Source of the DNA: Eutypella sp. D-1
Taxonomy: Eukaryota > Ascomycota > Sordariomycetes > Xylariales > Diatrypaceae
Assembly: GCA_023313575.1 (NCBI GenBank)
Contig: JAJTTP010000010.1
Location: 310,001-374,000 of the forward strand
Reading direction: 5' to 3'
Length of the DNA stretch: 64,000 bases
Part shown: in pieces, positions 54,966-64,000 of the stretch
Layout of the letters: the number at the start of each line of letters is the position of its first letter
Position numbering within the stretch: the stretch's first letter is position 1
Position numbers and translations under genes: made by a program
Notes under the pieces: generated by a model
What the model saw: the letters and a program-made list of their open reading frames with translations, nothing else
Databases searched by the model: none
What the model was told of the DNA's origin: nothing

Positions 54966-56806
54966 CGTTGGGGTGGGTGGCTTGTCAAGTTTTTTGTCTC
55001 TATCTTTTTACTGTGATCTAGTATGTGTCCATGCGGCGTCGTAGTATTCCAGCACGTTGCGCGTGTAAGAGAGAAAGGTGATAGATCATGCGGTGCCATC
55101 TATTGTTGGTGACGTTTTATAGCCGCCCGGACCGTATTTGTGTTCGTGAGTCTATGCCACTCTACTCGGTTTGTTCACGAGGAATATCGTGACTCGAAGA
55201 TGTTGGATTCTGTGATACCAGCTAAGTAACTATGAGTCCCATAACAGGCCATCCGAGGCGGCCAGCGCCCCTCCCGCGCTACTTACCACATATTACTCAG
55301 TACTGAACGTGACGAGTGAAAGCTACATCATATTCCAGTGACTCATCACATAGCAAATCCGCGCCAGAAATCATGTGAGATCAGATTGAAACTAATACTG
55401 ATGTTATCTGCTTGGGCTAAGGCTCATTTGGCTAAGGGGTGTGCAGGAAAGCTGATTCATTAGTGAACCACCAGTTGTGATGTAAGGACCTACTTGGTCA
55501 TTGTAACAGCGATGGTATTAGGACTTTCAGGTTTGAAAAGCCTGTCACAGCATAGACAAACCAACAATTGGCTAAGATCCGTACTCTTGGTTGTTTGCTC
55601 GACGCATGTAAATCTAAGAGGTTTGAGTAACTTGTGAAGCAGAGACTCTGGATATCGACCTTGGAATACTTCCCTGGACTGTGAATTTCTCGGCTCGTGG
55701 TAAGGAAAACAGCTGGGCATATCGCTGGGTGAGAACAGCTTTGCCGAGAGACTTTCAGGTCTCGAGTCTACTGATTCCCATGGCACCAACATGTCAACTC
55801 CAAAGTTGACTTGTTCTAGAGTAAGGCATCGTTCATAGATCTAATTTTAGCAGAGAGCGATGAGCAAGAACTCGTTGAGTAGGCGATGATAGGAGGACCG
55901 CAGGTCAGGTAGTCCCACCAATCATGCAATGCCCCTCTTCGAGGCTCATCACGATGCGGCAGTCCTTGTCCGGGGTCATGGAATCGGTTGCTAAAGCTAG
56001 CCCAAAGTGCCTGGCCTCTTTGATCTAGTATTCGAGGCTATCTGACGTGCGAAGTAGTTGTCATCTCATTGGCTAGTCTCGCTGGGCCTATGATCGTTGG
56101 TGGTCTAAAAGTCCAGGCATTTCTTTTGGCTCCTGGGAGACTTGCGCTGTCAATATCACGCGGAACACGCAGTCCCAAGATAAGCGCCGTACTCATATGC
56201 CACTTTCTGGACGAGTTAGGTTCTTCAAAGGTTACTCGGACCGAGGCGAGCTTGCTGTGGTGAAAAAAAAAAAAAAAAGGCTCCTCTTTGTGCAAGCTTT
56301 AAACAAAGAGGTGCGCAAGCTCACGAGTTGGTGTGAGGATAGAAGCTTTCGTTGGTAGCATTTCTAGTCATTCTTGACAGGTAACATCAACCGGGAAGTG
56401 GTATTTCGCCTTTGCCCGACACAAAGGTATAGCGACGGTGGCGGTCCGAAGCAAACACATATGGGTGGTATCTTTCTCGTTGGTAGCAAATAAAATAGGT
56501 TGAACTGGGACCTGATGGCAGAGACGAGATTCACAAAGGAAGCCTTCATTGAGGCACAGTAGGTAGACGTACAAACATGTGAAACTCGAATGCTACCTAC
56601 GTAGGTGCCAAGGAAGGGTAAAATGCACAACAGGCGGCACATATTTACCTCATTCTAAGAGCCTCATAGCTACCTACCAAGCATAAGTAGAGAGATATAA
56701 GTCTCTTGCCAGAAATGCAATGCTATTCTACTTATTATGTAGATATATGCATCAAGGCTGCCTGGGTAAATAGGGGGTATCAGGCCCGGCAGTTACTGGT
56801 GCCTGC

Positions 56807-56875
56807 TTAGGTACCCCAAGTACCTAAGGTAGGTACCATAACGTAGCCTACCTAAGTACTTAGGTACATACCCAG
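56807..56875. repeat. TAGGTACC / ACCTAAGTACTTAGGTA repeat cluster
   Basis: The densest copy of the window-wide motif family: TTAGGTACCCCAAGTACCTA, AAGGTAGGTACC, TACCTAAGTACTTAGGTA, and TACATACCCAGG in 70 bp. Several units are self-complementary. Confidence 0.75.
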
Positions 56876-57452
56876 GTCCAAATCAGGCTGGCATAGTAGC
56901 ACAAGAAACCATCTGGGTATAACACAACTAACTATGAACTACAAACATCAATCCAAGACATTGTCACATTCACAACAGGCCCGGATAACTCATATTTACC
57001 GATATCAGAAAAGAACTGGGTATTCATTCTAAAATTATACACGGCACTAACTGTGTCTTCCAACCACGACTTGTCAGTAAACAACAAAGCAATCCATGTA
57101 CGAGACTCGGGTGAGTTAGCTAGTCGTACTACTGACTTTCCAACATGATCAAGTTACACTTCCACCAGCTTTTGTCTGCTGGCGGAATCAAGGTAAAATG
57201 TACCAACTATCCATGTCTTACAGCTTATCTTCTTTTTACTCCCACAAAGACAAGCTCGAGTACATGCCTATTACCTCATACCAACTGTTTGACCAAGTAG
57301 CCATGCAATCATGCAACCACCTTGTCATTCACTGCTTGCTATCGGGCAGGGAGGAGCCCTCGCAAGCTACCTAGAAACGCACACACAGTCTCTTTGCTAT
57401 AGAAATGATGTGGCACACTCTCTCCAAAGACATGCGATTCTGCCTGTTTCGC

Positions 57453-57460
57453 TATAAAAG
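57453..57460 (+). promoter_or_regulatory. TATA box of the 680-residue protein gene
   Basis: TATAAAAG lies 141 bp before the ATG at 57594, in an otherwise ordinary upstream region. Spacing fits a start site near 57485 with a leader of about 110 nt. Confidence 0.5.
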
Positions 57461-57593
57461 AGCCAGTCAGTAGCGTCTACCTAGCGGCCCAGCTCCCCTA
57501 GGTTCGTGTCCCAAGTTCCAGCTCAGTACTAGGAAGTATCACAGAGTATACGTCGCCTTCAAGCAATCATTACGACTAAGCACGCCACGAGAC

Positions 57594-59712
57594 ATGACCT
57601 TGATAACCTATGAGGACGCCGCGGTGGCTACAGGAAGCGATGACTCCTCTACTGACCAACCTCAGCCCTCTATGCAGCGACTTCTCGTCGAGGCGCTCCT
57701 AGAGACCAACAGTATAGAGTATATCTTTGAAAAGTGCAAGAGTTCGCAATGCTTTAAGTCCCTTACGAACTACGAAAACTTTTGTCGGGACATCCTTGTT
57801 GTAGGTGCACCCTCAGAGCTCGTGTGGTAGAAAACGGCAAAGCCATCTCGTACTTGACTCTGACATCCTCCACCAGGACAAAGCACCGTACGCTCTGGAG
57901 ACGCTAGAGGCGAAGAAGCCCAACTCTGTGTTTGTCCATGCCTTTCGCAGGCTTATGGGCCGCCGTGCCCGCATCTCTCAAGCTTGTCCCTACGTCGTTG
58001 GTACTGTGGCCGTTGCCAGGTGGTGGATCTATAACGATGGCGTGCTTTGTTACATTAACGGGGATCAGAAAGGGCGCAGGCTGAGAATCCTTGACCTTCA
58101 TGGTTCGTCTCATGATGAGCTGGTCGTGCACGTCCATGCCCTGGTATCTAAGGCCATTCCGGGCTCTAGTTTCGACTGCGGCGACTGCGGCGACTGCGGC
58201 AAATGCGGCTATGTATTCAAAGTCGTGCACCATGCAGCAGGGATCACTAGCTGCGTGTTCAAACGAGGCTCTGGACCAGCGTGGCTGTTGGTCTTCAATG
58301 CGGCCAAGGGGGTCCTGTTTGAACCGTTCCGATTCGAACCTGGTTGTAAGCTTTTCGTTCGAAACAACGCAGACTTCCTGTACTTCGGTACTCACTCGGT
58401 AGCGTCATCCAGTCAAAGAAATCATCGCAATCATCGCTGGGCGTTGTGGGGCTTCTCCATCAAAAATAATACATGGTCTCCCAAGAGGATTGTGTTGCGT
58501 GATTTGAGAGGAGACGAGGTCGGTTCGAATGTCTGTTTCGAGATCATAGACAATCACTTTTACGCTGTATCAACTGAAGCTCCTACGAGAACGATATCCA
58601 AGGGACATGAACTCTACTACACTTGCTTCAGGTTCCGCGTCGAGGATCTGGAAAGCCCAAAGATCCAATCCATGCCATGGAAACGCTGCTGGAGAAAAAG
58701 CCCCTCTGGAGACGATGAAGACAAACAATGGGCAACCCTCAAGTTGGAAAGAGACGAGGCTTCGGAGAAGCTTTACATCGTGGAGGGCCGGAAAGTCCGC
58801 CGAACTGACAAGTCAGGGACATATCGCGCTAGCTATATGAGAGAGGTCGTTTTCTACGAAGAGAACAACCATGACGGACATGGCGCTGAGGAAGACGATC
58901 GTGCGTTTTCCGGTACAGATGAATCGGACGATGACCTTGATCTTTCACACAACGACGTTGTCTTATCCAACGAAACCAGCTATCCTAGGCGGCGCGGCTT
59001 TTCCCCTCAGCACCATTCGCTACACGAACGCCGATATACCGACTCCCCTAAAGAAAAAGATCGGCCTCGGAAGGATGTACCTCTAGATTACCATGATGCG
59101 TCCAGCAACACTTTCATTAAACTGATTGCTGCTAATGACTTGGGCGGCAGAGTTCACCCGGGCATGTTCCTGCAGGTCGAATCCGGGAGTTTAGAGCCGT
59201 CCCCAGCCTCCATGGACAGCTCACCCGCGCGCACAAATAGGCCGGATCTACCGGAGAAGATCGCTCAGCCATGCTCCCCTCCTCAAACTTCCGAGTGGCC
59301 GTCCAAATGTTCTGATCTTAACCGAACATTACACGCCACCCTCAACCCCCCCAACCCCCCCACCCGCTCAAGCGGCATCACCGCGGCCGGTGACGAGCGT
59401 TCTATAGTGTACTCTATGGGCGCCCGTGTCCACGATCTCACGGACCTGGGTCCGACTAAGCCAGTGATTTATATTAGCTTCGATCCCGCCGCGAAGCTGG
59501 CGGGCATGCAGCCTCTTCGCACTGTGTCATCGGAACATGCTGGGGGGCATTCGCCTCTGTCCAGCGAAACTATACCCGAGGAGCAGGGAAAAGACGGAGG
59601 CATGTCACAGGATGGCCATCGTCGCGTTAGACCGGGGGTCACCTGGGTGCGGTGGGAAAGTGCCCAGTACCGGCGCCTCGAGGGACAACAGCACCTGTTG
59701 GTCGAAGAGTGA
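57594..59712 (+). CDS. Unknown 680-residue protein with Cys cluster (2 exons)
   Basis: Exon 1 is 57594-57800 (69 codons). The intron 57801-57876 (76 bp) has donor GTAGGT, a branch-like CTGAC near 57860 and acceptor CCAG. Exon 2 is 57877-59712; both junctions are phase 0. Unspliced, the two blocks are in different frames and the first stops at once, so the intron is needed. Exon 1 is helical (MQRLLVEALLETNSIEYIFE). The middle reads HAFRRLMGRRARISQACPYV, ARWWIYNDGVLCYINGDQKG, RRLRILDLHG and PAWLLVFNAAKGVLFEPFRF. This is the repeated-strand style of fungal F-box-associated beta domains, but no F-box is visible. A CxxCxxCxxC cluster at residues 170-179 is encoded by a 9-bp tandem repeat. The last 250 residues are acidic and Pro/Ser-rich. 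The family is unknown to me. Confidence 0.72.
58174..58209 (+). repeat. 9-bp in-frame tandem repeat (TGCGGCGAC) encoding Cys-Gly-Asp
   Basis: Three near-identical TGCGGCGAC/TGCGGCAAA units plus a terminal TGCGGC. They keep frame and give CGDCGDCGKCG. Slippage within the gene is the likely origin. Confidence 0.75.
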
Positions 59713-61775
59713 TCCGTTAAAGCTCGCTCTTAGAACGCTTTTCCTCTTGGTGCATGACATATTGGTGCATTGCCAATGCATCATCGGTTGCGGTATTAGA
59801 ACAGATGGGAAACGAGAAACTTCGAATGGGAACAATATAATATGCCAAGCCACAGATACAAGCCTGCTTGTCCTTTCCTTCAAAAAGTCTTTTATGTCCG
59901 GAGTTGGCGTTACTCGGCGTACGGATCACCAACCTCATTTGGGACCTCCTATAGGGTAGTAATCGACGAACTAGATTCTGCCAGACTGAAAGGGTTCGTG
60001 CTACGAGGAGATGGATCAATTGGAGCGGAGGTCATCCCTATTACCTGTAGACCCCAACGGGAGAGAAAAAGAGGCGGTTGCAGGTAATACATGGGGTAAG
60101 TAGGGGAGGGCTTGGGCAGCTCTACGGTTGTCTGATTAAGAGTAAGGGATAGACTAATATCAATCCGGCCTCAATGCTTTGTCTTTTCGATGTACCGTTC
60201 TGTTAAACTGGTCTAGGCAGAGCCGCGCATCTGCGTGCCTATCTAAGCTTCACCTAGTACTCGTTGGCGCCAATACATATATGTATGTGACATGTGACCT
60301 GTGTCTGTATGGCTTCCAAGGCCGGCCCGCCTTGAAACTCAACCCTGAACTAGCCCAATACTCACAAGAAGACTTGGGAACACTAGCCCCCCCCCCCCTC
60401 CATCCCGCCCGTGGTTCGCTACAAGGCAGTGAGTTCGGATGGTTGGTGCGGACGGAATGGGATCATAGTACTGTACGCAGCAGAGGGAGAAGCGATGTTT
60501 AGTATAGTGTATATGTCCTTATACCTTCTGACTTAGCTGGCTGAGGCTTGATAGGCTAGTTGCGGCAGCCCGGCCATGAACCGCTTCCGTCCTTACTGTT
60601 CATACCTAAGTAATGAATAGCTTGGCGGCATGGCCCTATAATCCACACGCCATCGTTCGTTCCTATGCCTCTTACTACAAGCCGACGCAGCACGTGGCGA
60701 GCTGACATTGGCTCCTCTTATAGCCATATTCCGCGAACCAGGCGATGAGGTCAAACGGCCAGAATACCTTCCAGAAGAAGTCCGTAATGGATTATAGCTG
60801 GTCTTGCCATCTTTGATTCTTTCTATATGTCGGCTAAGATAGAGGAGAGAAGTCCACCAGTCTATGTATATACTGTGTATACGATTAAGCCTACCCTAAC
60901 CCTATATACTACTCTGTTCGAGGTCTGCGTGTTCTCAGCTTATAGTAGGTAGATACCATGCCGGTAACTCTTAAAGCTCCAGGGCTATGTGTATTATAGG
61001 AGTTCTCCGGTGGTATGAAATTTAGTGAGATTACCTAATAAAGTAATTTAACAAATGAATTGAGTTTCTCCATCTCAGGGGTCCCGTCCTTATTTTGTGG
61101 AGGCGATCCAAGACCCCTAAATGGAACCTCCACAGAGGTACCCGAAAAGCTTCAACGTTGTAAGATGATTGGTCAGGGATCACTTTAGAAAGTCAACCAG
61201 ATTCTCTTGGGCTGGTTGGGGTTCTCTTGGGGTTCCCCAAAATTCCCCTAAACAGTATCTAAGTAACATCTAAACAGCCCACCTCGAAAGATTTCCCATA
61301 TGAACACCGACCAGGGCTTCCGGGGGTCCCATAGTTACAAGTCGATCAATCTTATCTTCACAGCTGTAGCGTAGCAATAAGGTACTTACTACCAAAGTAT
61401 CTCCAGACTTGTACACGTAAACTACCACGCCACGCCACCACTACCACCACCGATCCTCACCGATCTTCACCGCAAGACCCGCCGAATCCGCTTCCACTGT
61501 AGCAAGCCTAAAACTACCTGGGTACCTACCTACTAGGTAAGGTACATACATGCCATGACAGCCTAGAAAGTTTTATAGAAGTTTACTCTTACAACAACTC
61601 CCCATCCTCCGGCCTCTAATCCGCTCGTTCGTCCCATCCACCCCATCCGTGGATTCATGTGGCCTTAAAAAGAGATACACGGAAGAGGGATTTATAGCGG
61701 TGGAATTGGATTAATTCTAGACTGGGTCTGGATCTTTCAGAATTGTCAGAATTGCTAGAATAGAACAATTCCACA
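59713..61775. other. Intergenic region, no supported gene
   Basis: A C run lies at 60389-60398. GGTACCTACCTACTAGGTAAGGTAC lies at 61520-61545. TTCTCTTGGGCTGGTTGGGG and TTCTCTTGGGGTTCC form a short direct repeat near 61202-61236. Frames at 59842-60087 and 60179-60502 have no support. ACCACTACCACCACCG lies near 61436-61452. Confidence 0.55.
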
Positions 61776-63008
61776 ATGGCATCGTCCGCCACCTTGACGA
61801 GCGCCGGTGCTCGTCGCAACAAGGGTGATGGAGAGGGAAAGGGAACAATTCGACTCAACGAGCAACAGCAACAGCAACAACAGCCCGGCGACGAGCTACA
61901 ACGCGATCCCATCGAACACCAACACAAGGATTTCTTCTGGACTTACACCGAGGAACCTCACCGGACTCGACGTCTAGCCATTATCAAGGCACACCCCGAA
62001 GTGACGAAACTGTGCGGTCCCGAGCCCCTCACCAAATACGTCGTCCTCCTCGTGGTCAGCATCCAGGTTTTCTGCGCCTACCTCCTGCGTGACGCCGCGT
62101 TCTTCTCCCCTCGGTTCTGGGCCCTGGCCTACGTCGTCGGCGCCACCGCCAACCAGAACCTGTTCCTGGCCATCCACGAGATCAGCCATAACCTGGCCTT
62201 CCGGTCCCCGACCGCGAACCGCCTCTTCGCCATCGTCGCCAACCTGCCCATCGCCGTGCCCTACAGCGCCAGCTTCCGCCCCTACCACCTGACGCACCAC
62301 AAGTCCCTCGGCGTCGACGGGCTCGACACCGACCTGCCCACCGCCTTCGAGGCCGTCGTGCTCGACTCCGTCCTCGGCAAGGCCTTCTTCTGCACCTTCC
62401 AGATCTTCTTCTACGCCCTGCGCCCCATGTGCGTCTACAGCGTGCCCTTCACCTGGGTCTCCGCCGTCAACGTCGCCGTCCAGCTCGCCTTCGACGCCGT
62501 CGTCCTGCGCCTGCTCGGCACCCAGTCCCTGCTCTACCTGCTGCTGTCCTCCTTCCTGGCCGGCAGCCTGCACCCGACCGCGGGCCACTTCATCGCCGAG
62601 CACTACGTCTACGAGACGGTGACGCCCGAGCAGCGGGACCCGGGCCGCGGCATTCCCGTCCCCGAGACCTTCAGTTACTACGGCCCGCTCAACGTGCTGA
62701 CCTACAACGTCGGCCTGCACAACGAGCACCACGACTTCCCCGCCGTCCCCTGGACCCGCCTCCCGCGCCTCCGCCAGATCGCCGACGAGTTCTACCGCGA
62801 CCTCCCCCAGCACAAGAGCTGGGTCCACGTCATCTGGCAGTTCATCTTCGACGAGAACGTCGGCATGCGCTGCCGCGTCAAGCGCAGCGAGGGCGGCCGC
62901 CTCGTCGGCCAAGGCCCCGCTTGCCAGGGGAGGAAGGACAACAAGCCCCAGGCCCCCGTGCAGAAGGCCGCTGTCGCGGATTGGAAGGCCGACGAGCTCG
63001 AGGCGTGA
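61776..63008 (+). CDS. Sphingolipid delta-4 desaturase (dihydroceramide desaturase)
   Basis: Single exon, 410 residues from MASSATLTSAGARR. The three histidine boxes are HEISH at 134-138, HLTHH at 171-175 and HNEHH at 315-319, with a further conserved AGHFIAEHYVYE. The N-terminal DFFWTYTEEPHRTRR, followed by HPEVTKLCGPEPLTKY, is the family's lipid desaturase N-terminal signature. ATANQNLFLAIHEISHNLAF, followed by ANRLFAIVANLPI, and SLHPTAGHFI are strongly diagnostic of DES1/Dsd1. The enzyme introduces the 4,5-trans double bond into dihydroceramide in the endoplasmic reticulum, on the route to glucosylceramide in filamentous fungi. Hydrophobic segments near 87-105, 112-130, 205-225 and 250-265 give a typical multi-pass layout. 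A seven-to-eight residue poly-Gln tract (30-36) precedes the conserved region. The coding sequence is strongly G/C-biased at third positions. Confidence 0.94.
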   Translation: MASSATLTSAGARRNKGDGEGKGTIRLNEQQQQQQQPGDELQRDPIEHQHKDFFWTYTEEPHRTRRLAIIKAHPEVTKLCGPEPLTKYVVLLVVSIQVFCAYLLRDAAFFSPRFWALAYVVGATANQNLFLAIHEISHNLAFRSPTANRLFAIVANLPIAVPYSASFRPYHLTHHKSLGVDGLDTDLPTAFEAVVLDSVLGKAFFCTFQIFFYALRPMCVYSVPFTWVSAVNVAVQLAFDAVVLRLLGTQSLLYLLLSSFLAGSLHPTAGHFIAEHYVYETVTPEQRDPGRGIPVPETFSYYGPLNVLTYNVGLHNEHHDFPAVPWTRLPRLRQIADEFYRDLPQHKSWVHVIWQFIFDENVGMRCRVKRSEGGRLVGQGPACQGRKDNKPQAPVQKAAVADWKADELEA

Positions 63009-63973
63009 TCTCGGGTGTTTTTTTGTTTTTAATTTTTGTTGCGTTCCTCACTTTTACGAGGCTATCCTGCCGGACCAGATGAGAGTGGTGATGTACCTAC
63101 TCTGCGGAGATGTGATGAATGACTTGGAAGGACCGGGCCCATGTATGGCATTCATTGGTGTACATATGCACAGGTTTAGCTGGTTGGCACATGTATATGT
63201 ATATACGTACGTATGACTTTCAGTAGAGAGGAAGAGAAAAAGACTAATGTATGTGTAATAACTCTCATCTATCTATGGAACGAGCATTCAGATAGGATTA
63301 GGTAGGTAGGTAGGCCAGGGGAGGCGTTGGGGATCGAAACTGCAAGAGAGAAAAACGCAAATCCCGTTGCTTCAAGTAAATTATTAAAAGCATTCTCTCT
63401 CCCCCAGGCTCGTTCTGTCCCTAGCCGCACAAGGTGAGTTACGGTAGACCGAGGTTGCGTCCGTACAAAGGTAGGGAACAACAAGCAGGGCGAGCGCCGA
63501 TTTCATGCGTATCGGTCTGTATTCTGTATGTGACGCCTGACTGGACTCTCTAAAGTCCCCTCTTCCCACCCCTTCCCCAGTTAGTTCCCGTACTCCCCGT
63601 TACTCGGTATATCTACATTCTACATTCTACATTCTACATCCATCTATCCCATCCACACACGCGGCTGCGTCCCTGGAAATAGCCAGCTAGTCAGCCAGAC
63701 AGAGAGACAAACCAAAAAAAAAAAAAAAAAAAAAAAAAAGGCTAGATACATCCACAACTTACTCACCACTTTGCCCATGAACATGAAGAACTCGGACCGG
63801 CCCTAGAAACAAAATCTACGATTCCGTGCCTATGGATGAGGCCTATCCAGGTAAGTAGGTAGGTAGGTAGGGTCCAAGCGGCAAAGCGAGCAAGGGCTGA
63901 TTCGTTGTAACTCAATTAATCCCGTCCAGCCATCCCGTCCATCTGGCGACAACCTCCTCTCTCTCTCGCAATA
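63009..63973. other. Intergenic region, no supported gene
   Basis: The 3' flank of the desaturase, with a T-rich stretch straight after the stop. (GTAG)n lies at 63299-63313, an ATTCTAC tandem at about 63615-63638, an A run of about 25 at 63715-63739, and GTAAGTAGGTAGGTAGGTAG at 63851-63870. A short ATGGATGAGGCC frame with a following GTAAGT near 63832-63855 is noted but not called, because it runs into the GTAG repeat. Confidence 0.55.
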
Positions 63974-63992
63974 ATGCCCGGTAGAGCGAGCG
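63974..63992 (+). CDS. Possible first exon of a gene continuing past the right edge
   Basis: ATGCCCGGTAGAGCGAGCG ends exactly at a GTACGT donor (63993). A pyrimidine-rich leader (CAACCTCCTCTCTCTCTCGC) lies just before it, as is common before fungal start codons. The intron would extend beyond the window. Only six codons are visible, so the call rests on layout alone, similar to the 19-nt first exon at 2134. Confidence 0.3.
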
Positions 63993-64000
63993 GTACGTAG

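Larger units (their letters stand above)
54966..57593. other. Divergent intergenic region with TACCTAGG cluster
   Basis: Promoter of the 2EXR gene on the left, promoter of the 680-residue gene on the right. A run of 15-16 A lies at 56263-56278. A dense TAGGTACC/ACCTAAGGTAGGTACC cluster spans 56807-56875. Frames at 55490-55792 and 56364-56642 on minus are unsupported. Confidence 0.6.

Noticed and set aside
61974..62912. 312-residue minus-strand frame
   Set aside because: Shadow of the desaturase coding strand caused by its strong third-position G/C bias.
63832..63855. Short ATG frame MDEAYP followed by GTAAGT
   Set aside because: The donor-like sequence is part of the GTAG tandem repeat, so the splice signal is not independent evidence.

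Overview
The window reads as nuclear DNA of a filamentous ascomycete, most likely a Sordariomycete. Genes are split by short introns (66-208 bp where resolved) with GTAAGT/GTGAGT-like donors, CTAAC-type branch sites and YAG acceptors. Coding regions are rich in G/C at third positions. Fungal-type families are present: 2EXR, fungal FAS1, a DHA1 drug transporter and a secreted M43 protease. No bacterial, viral or organellar genes, no intact tRNA or rRNA gene and no intact transposon were seen.

Layout, left to right. 0-8 kb: the 3' end of a FAS1 protein, a small membrane-anchored protein (exon 1 too short for a simple ORF scan), an HDHD5/CECR5-type HAD phosphatase with a lysine-rich insert, a pol III-like A/B-box element on the minus strand, and a 261-residue protein with an acidic Asp/Glu/Tyr tail. 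10.6-14.3 kb: a minus-strand, probably regulatory gene in at least two coding blocks whose junction is unresolved. 14.3-27.6 kb: about 13 kb with no supportable gene, holding simple repeats, palindromes and one weak secreted-peptide candidate. 27.6-29.4 kb: a DHA1 MFS exporter with a TATA box. 32.3-33.1 kb: a small two-exon gene with a mitochondrial-type N-terminus. 33-40 kb: another gene-poor stretch. 40-44 kb: a polyQ protein of unknown function and a two-exon mitochondrial carrier of the NAD+ transporter type. 46.6-49.8 kb: complex III subunit QCR7 (three exons) and a secreted M43 metalloprotease. 52-60 kb: a D-2-hydroxyacid dehydrogenase, a 2EXR protein and a 680-residue unknown with a Cys cluster. 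61.8-63.0 kb: a sphingolipid delta-4 desaturase. The right edge may carry the first exon of one more gene.

The genes do not form an obvious cluster or pathway. They mix housekeeping functions (QCR7, NAD+ carrier, sphingolipid desaturase, HAD phosphatase) with secreted, transport and lineage-specific genes. The most pervasive non-coding pattern is a palindromic motif family (TACCTAGGTA / TAGGTACCTA and GTAGGTAG runs), which recurs in many intergenic gaps and was not seen inside the annotated exons. Long poly-C/poly-G runs are also strikingly common between genes.
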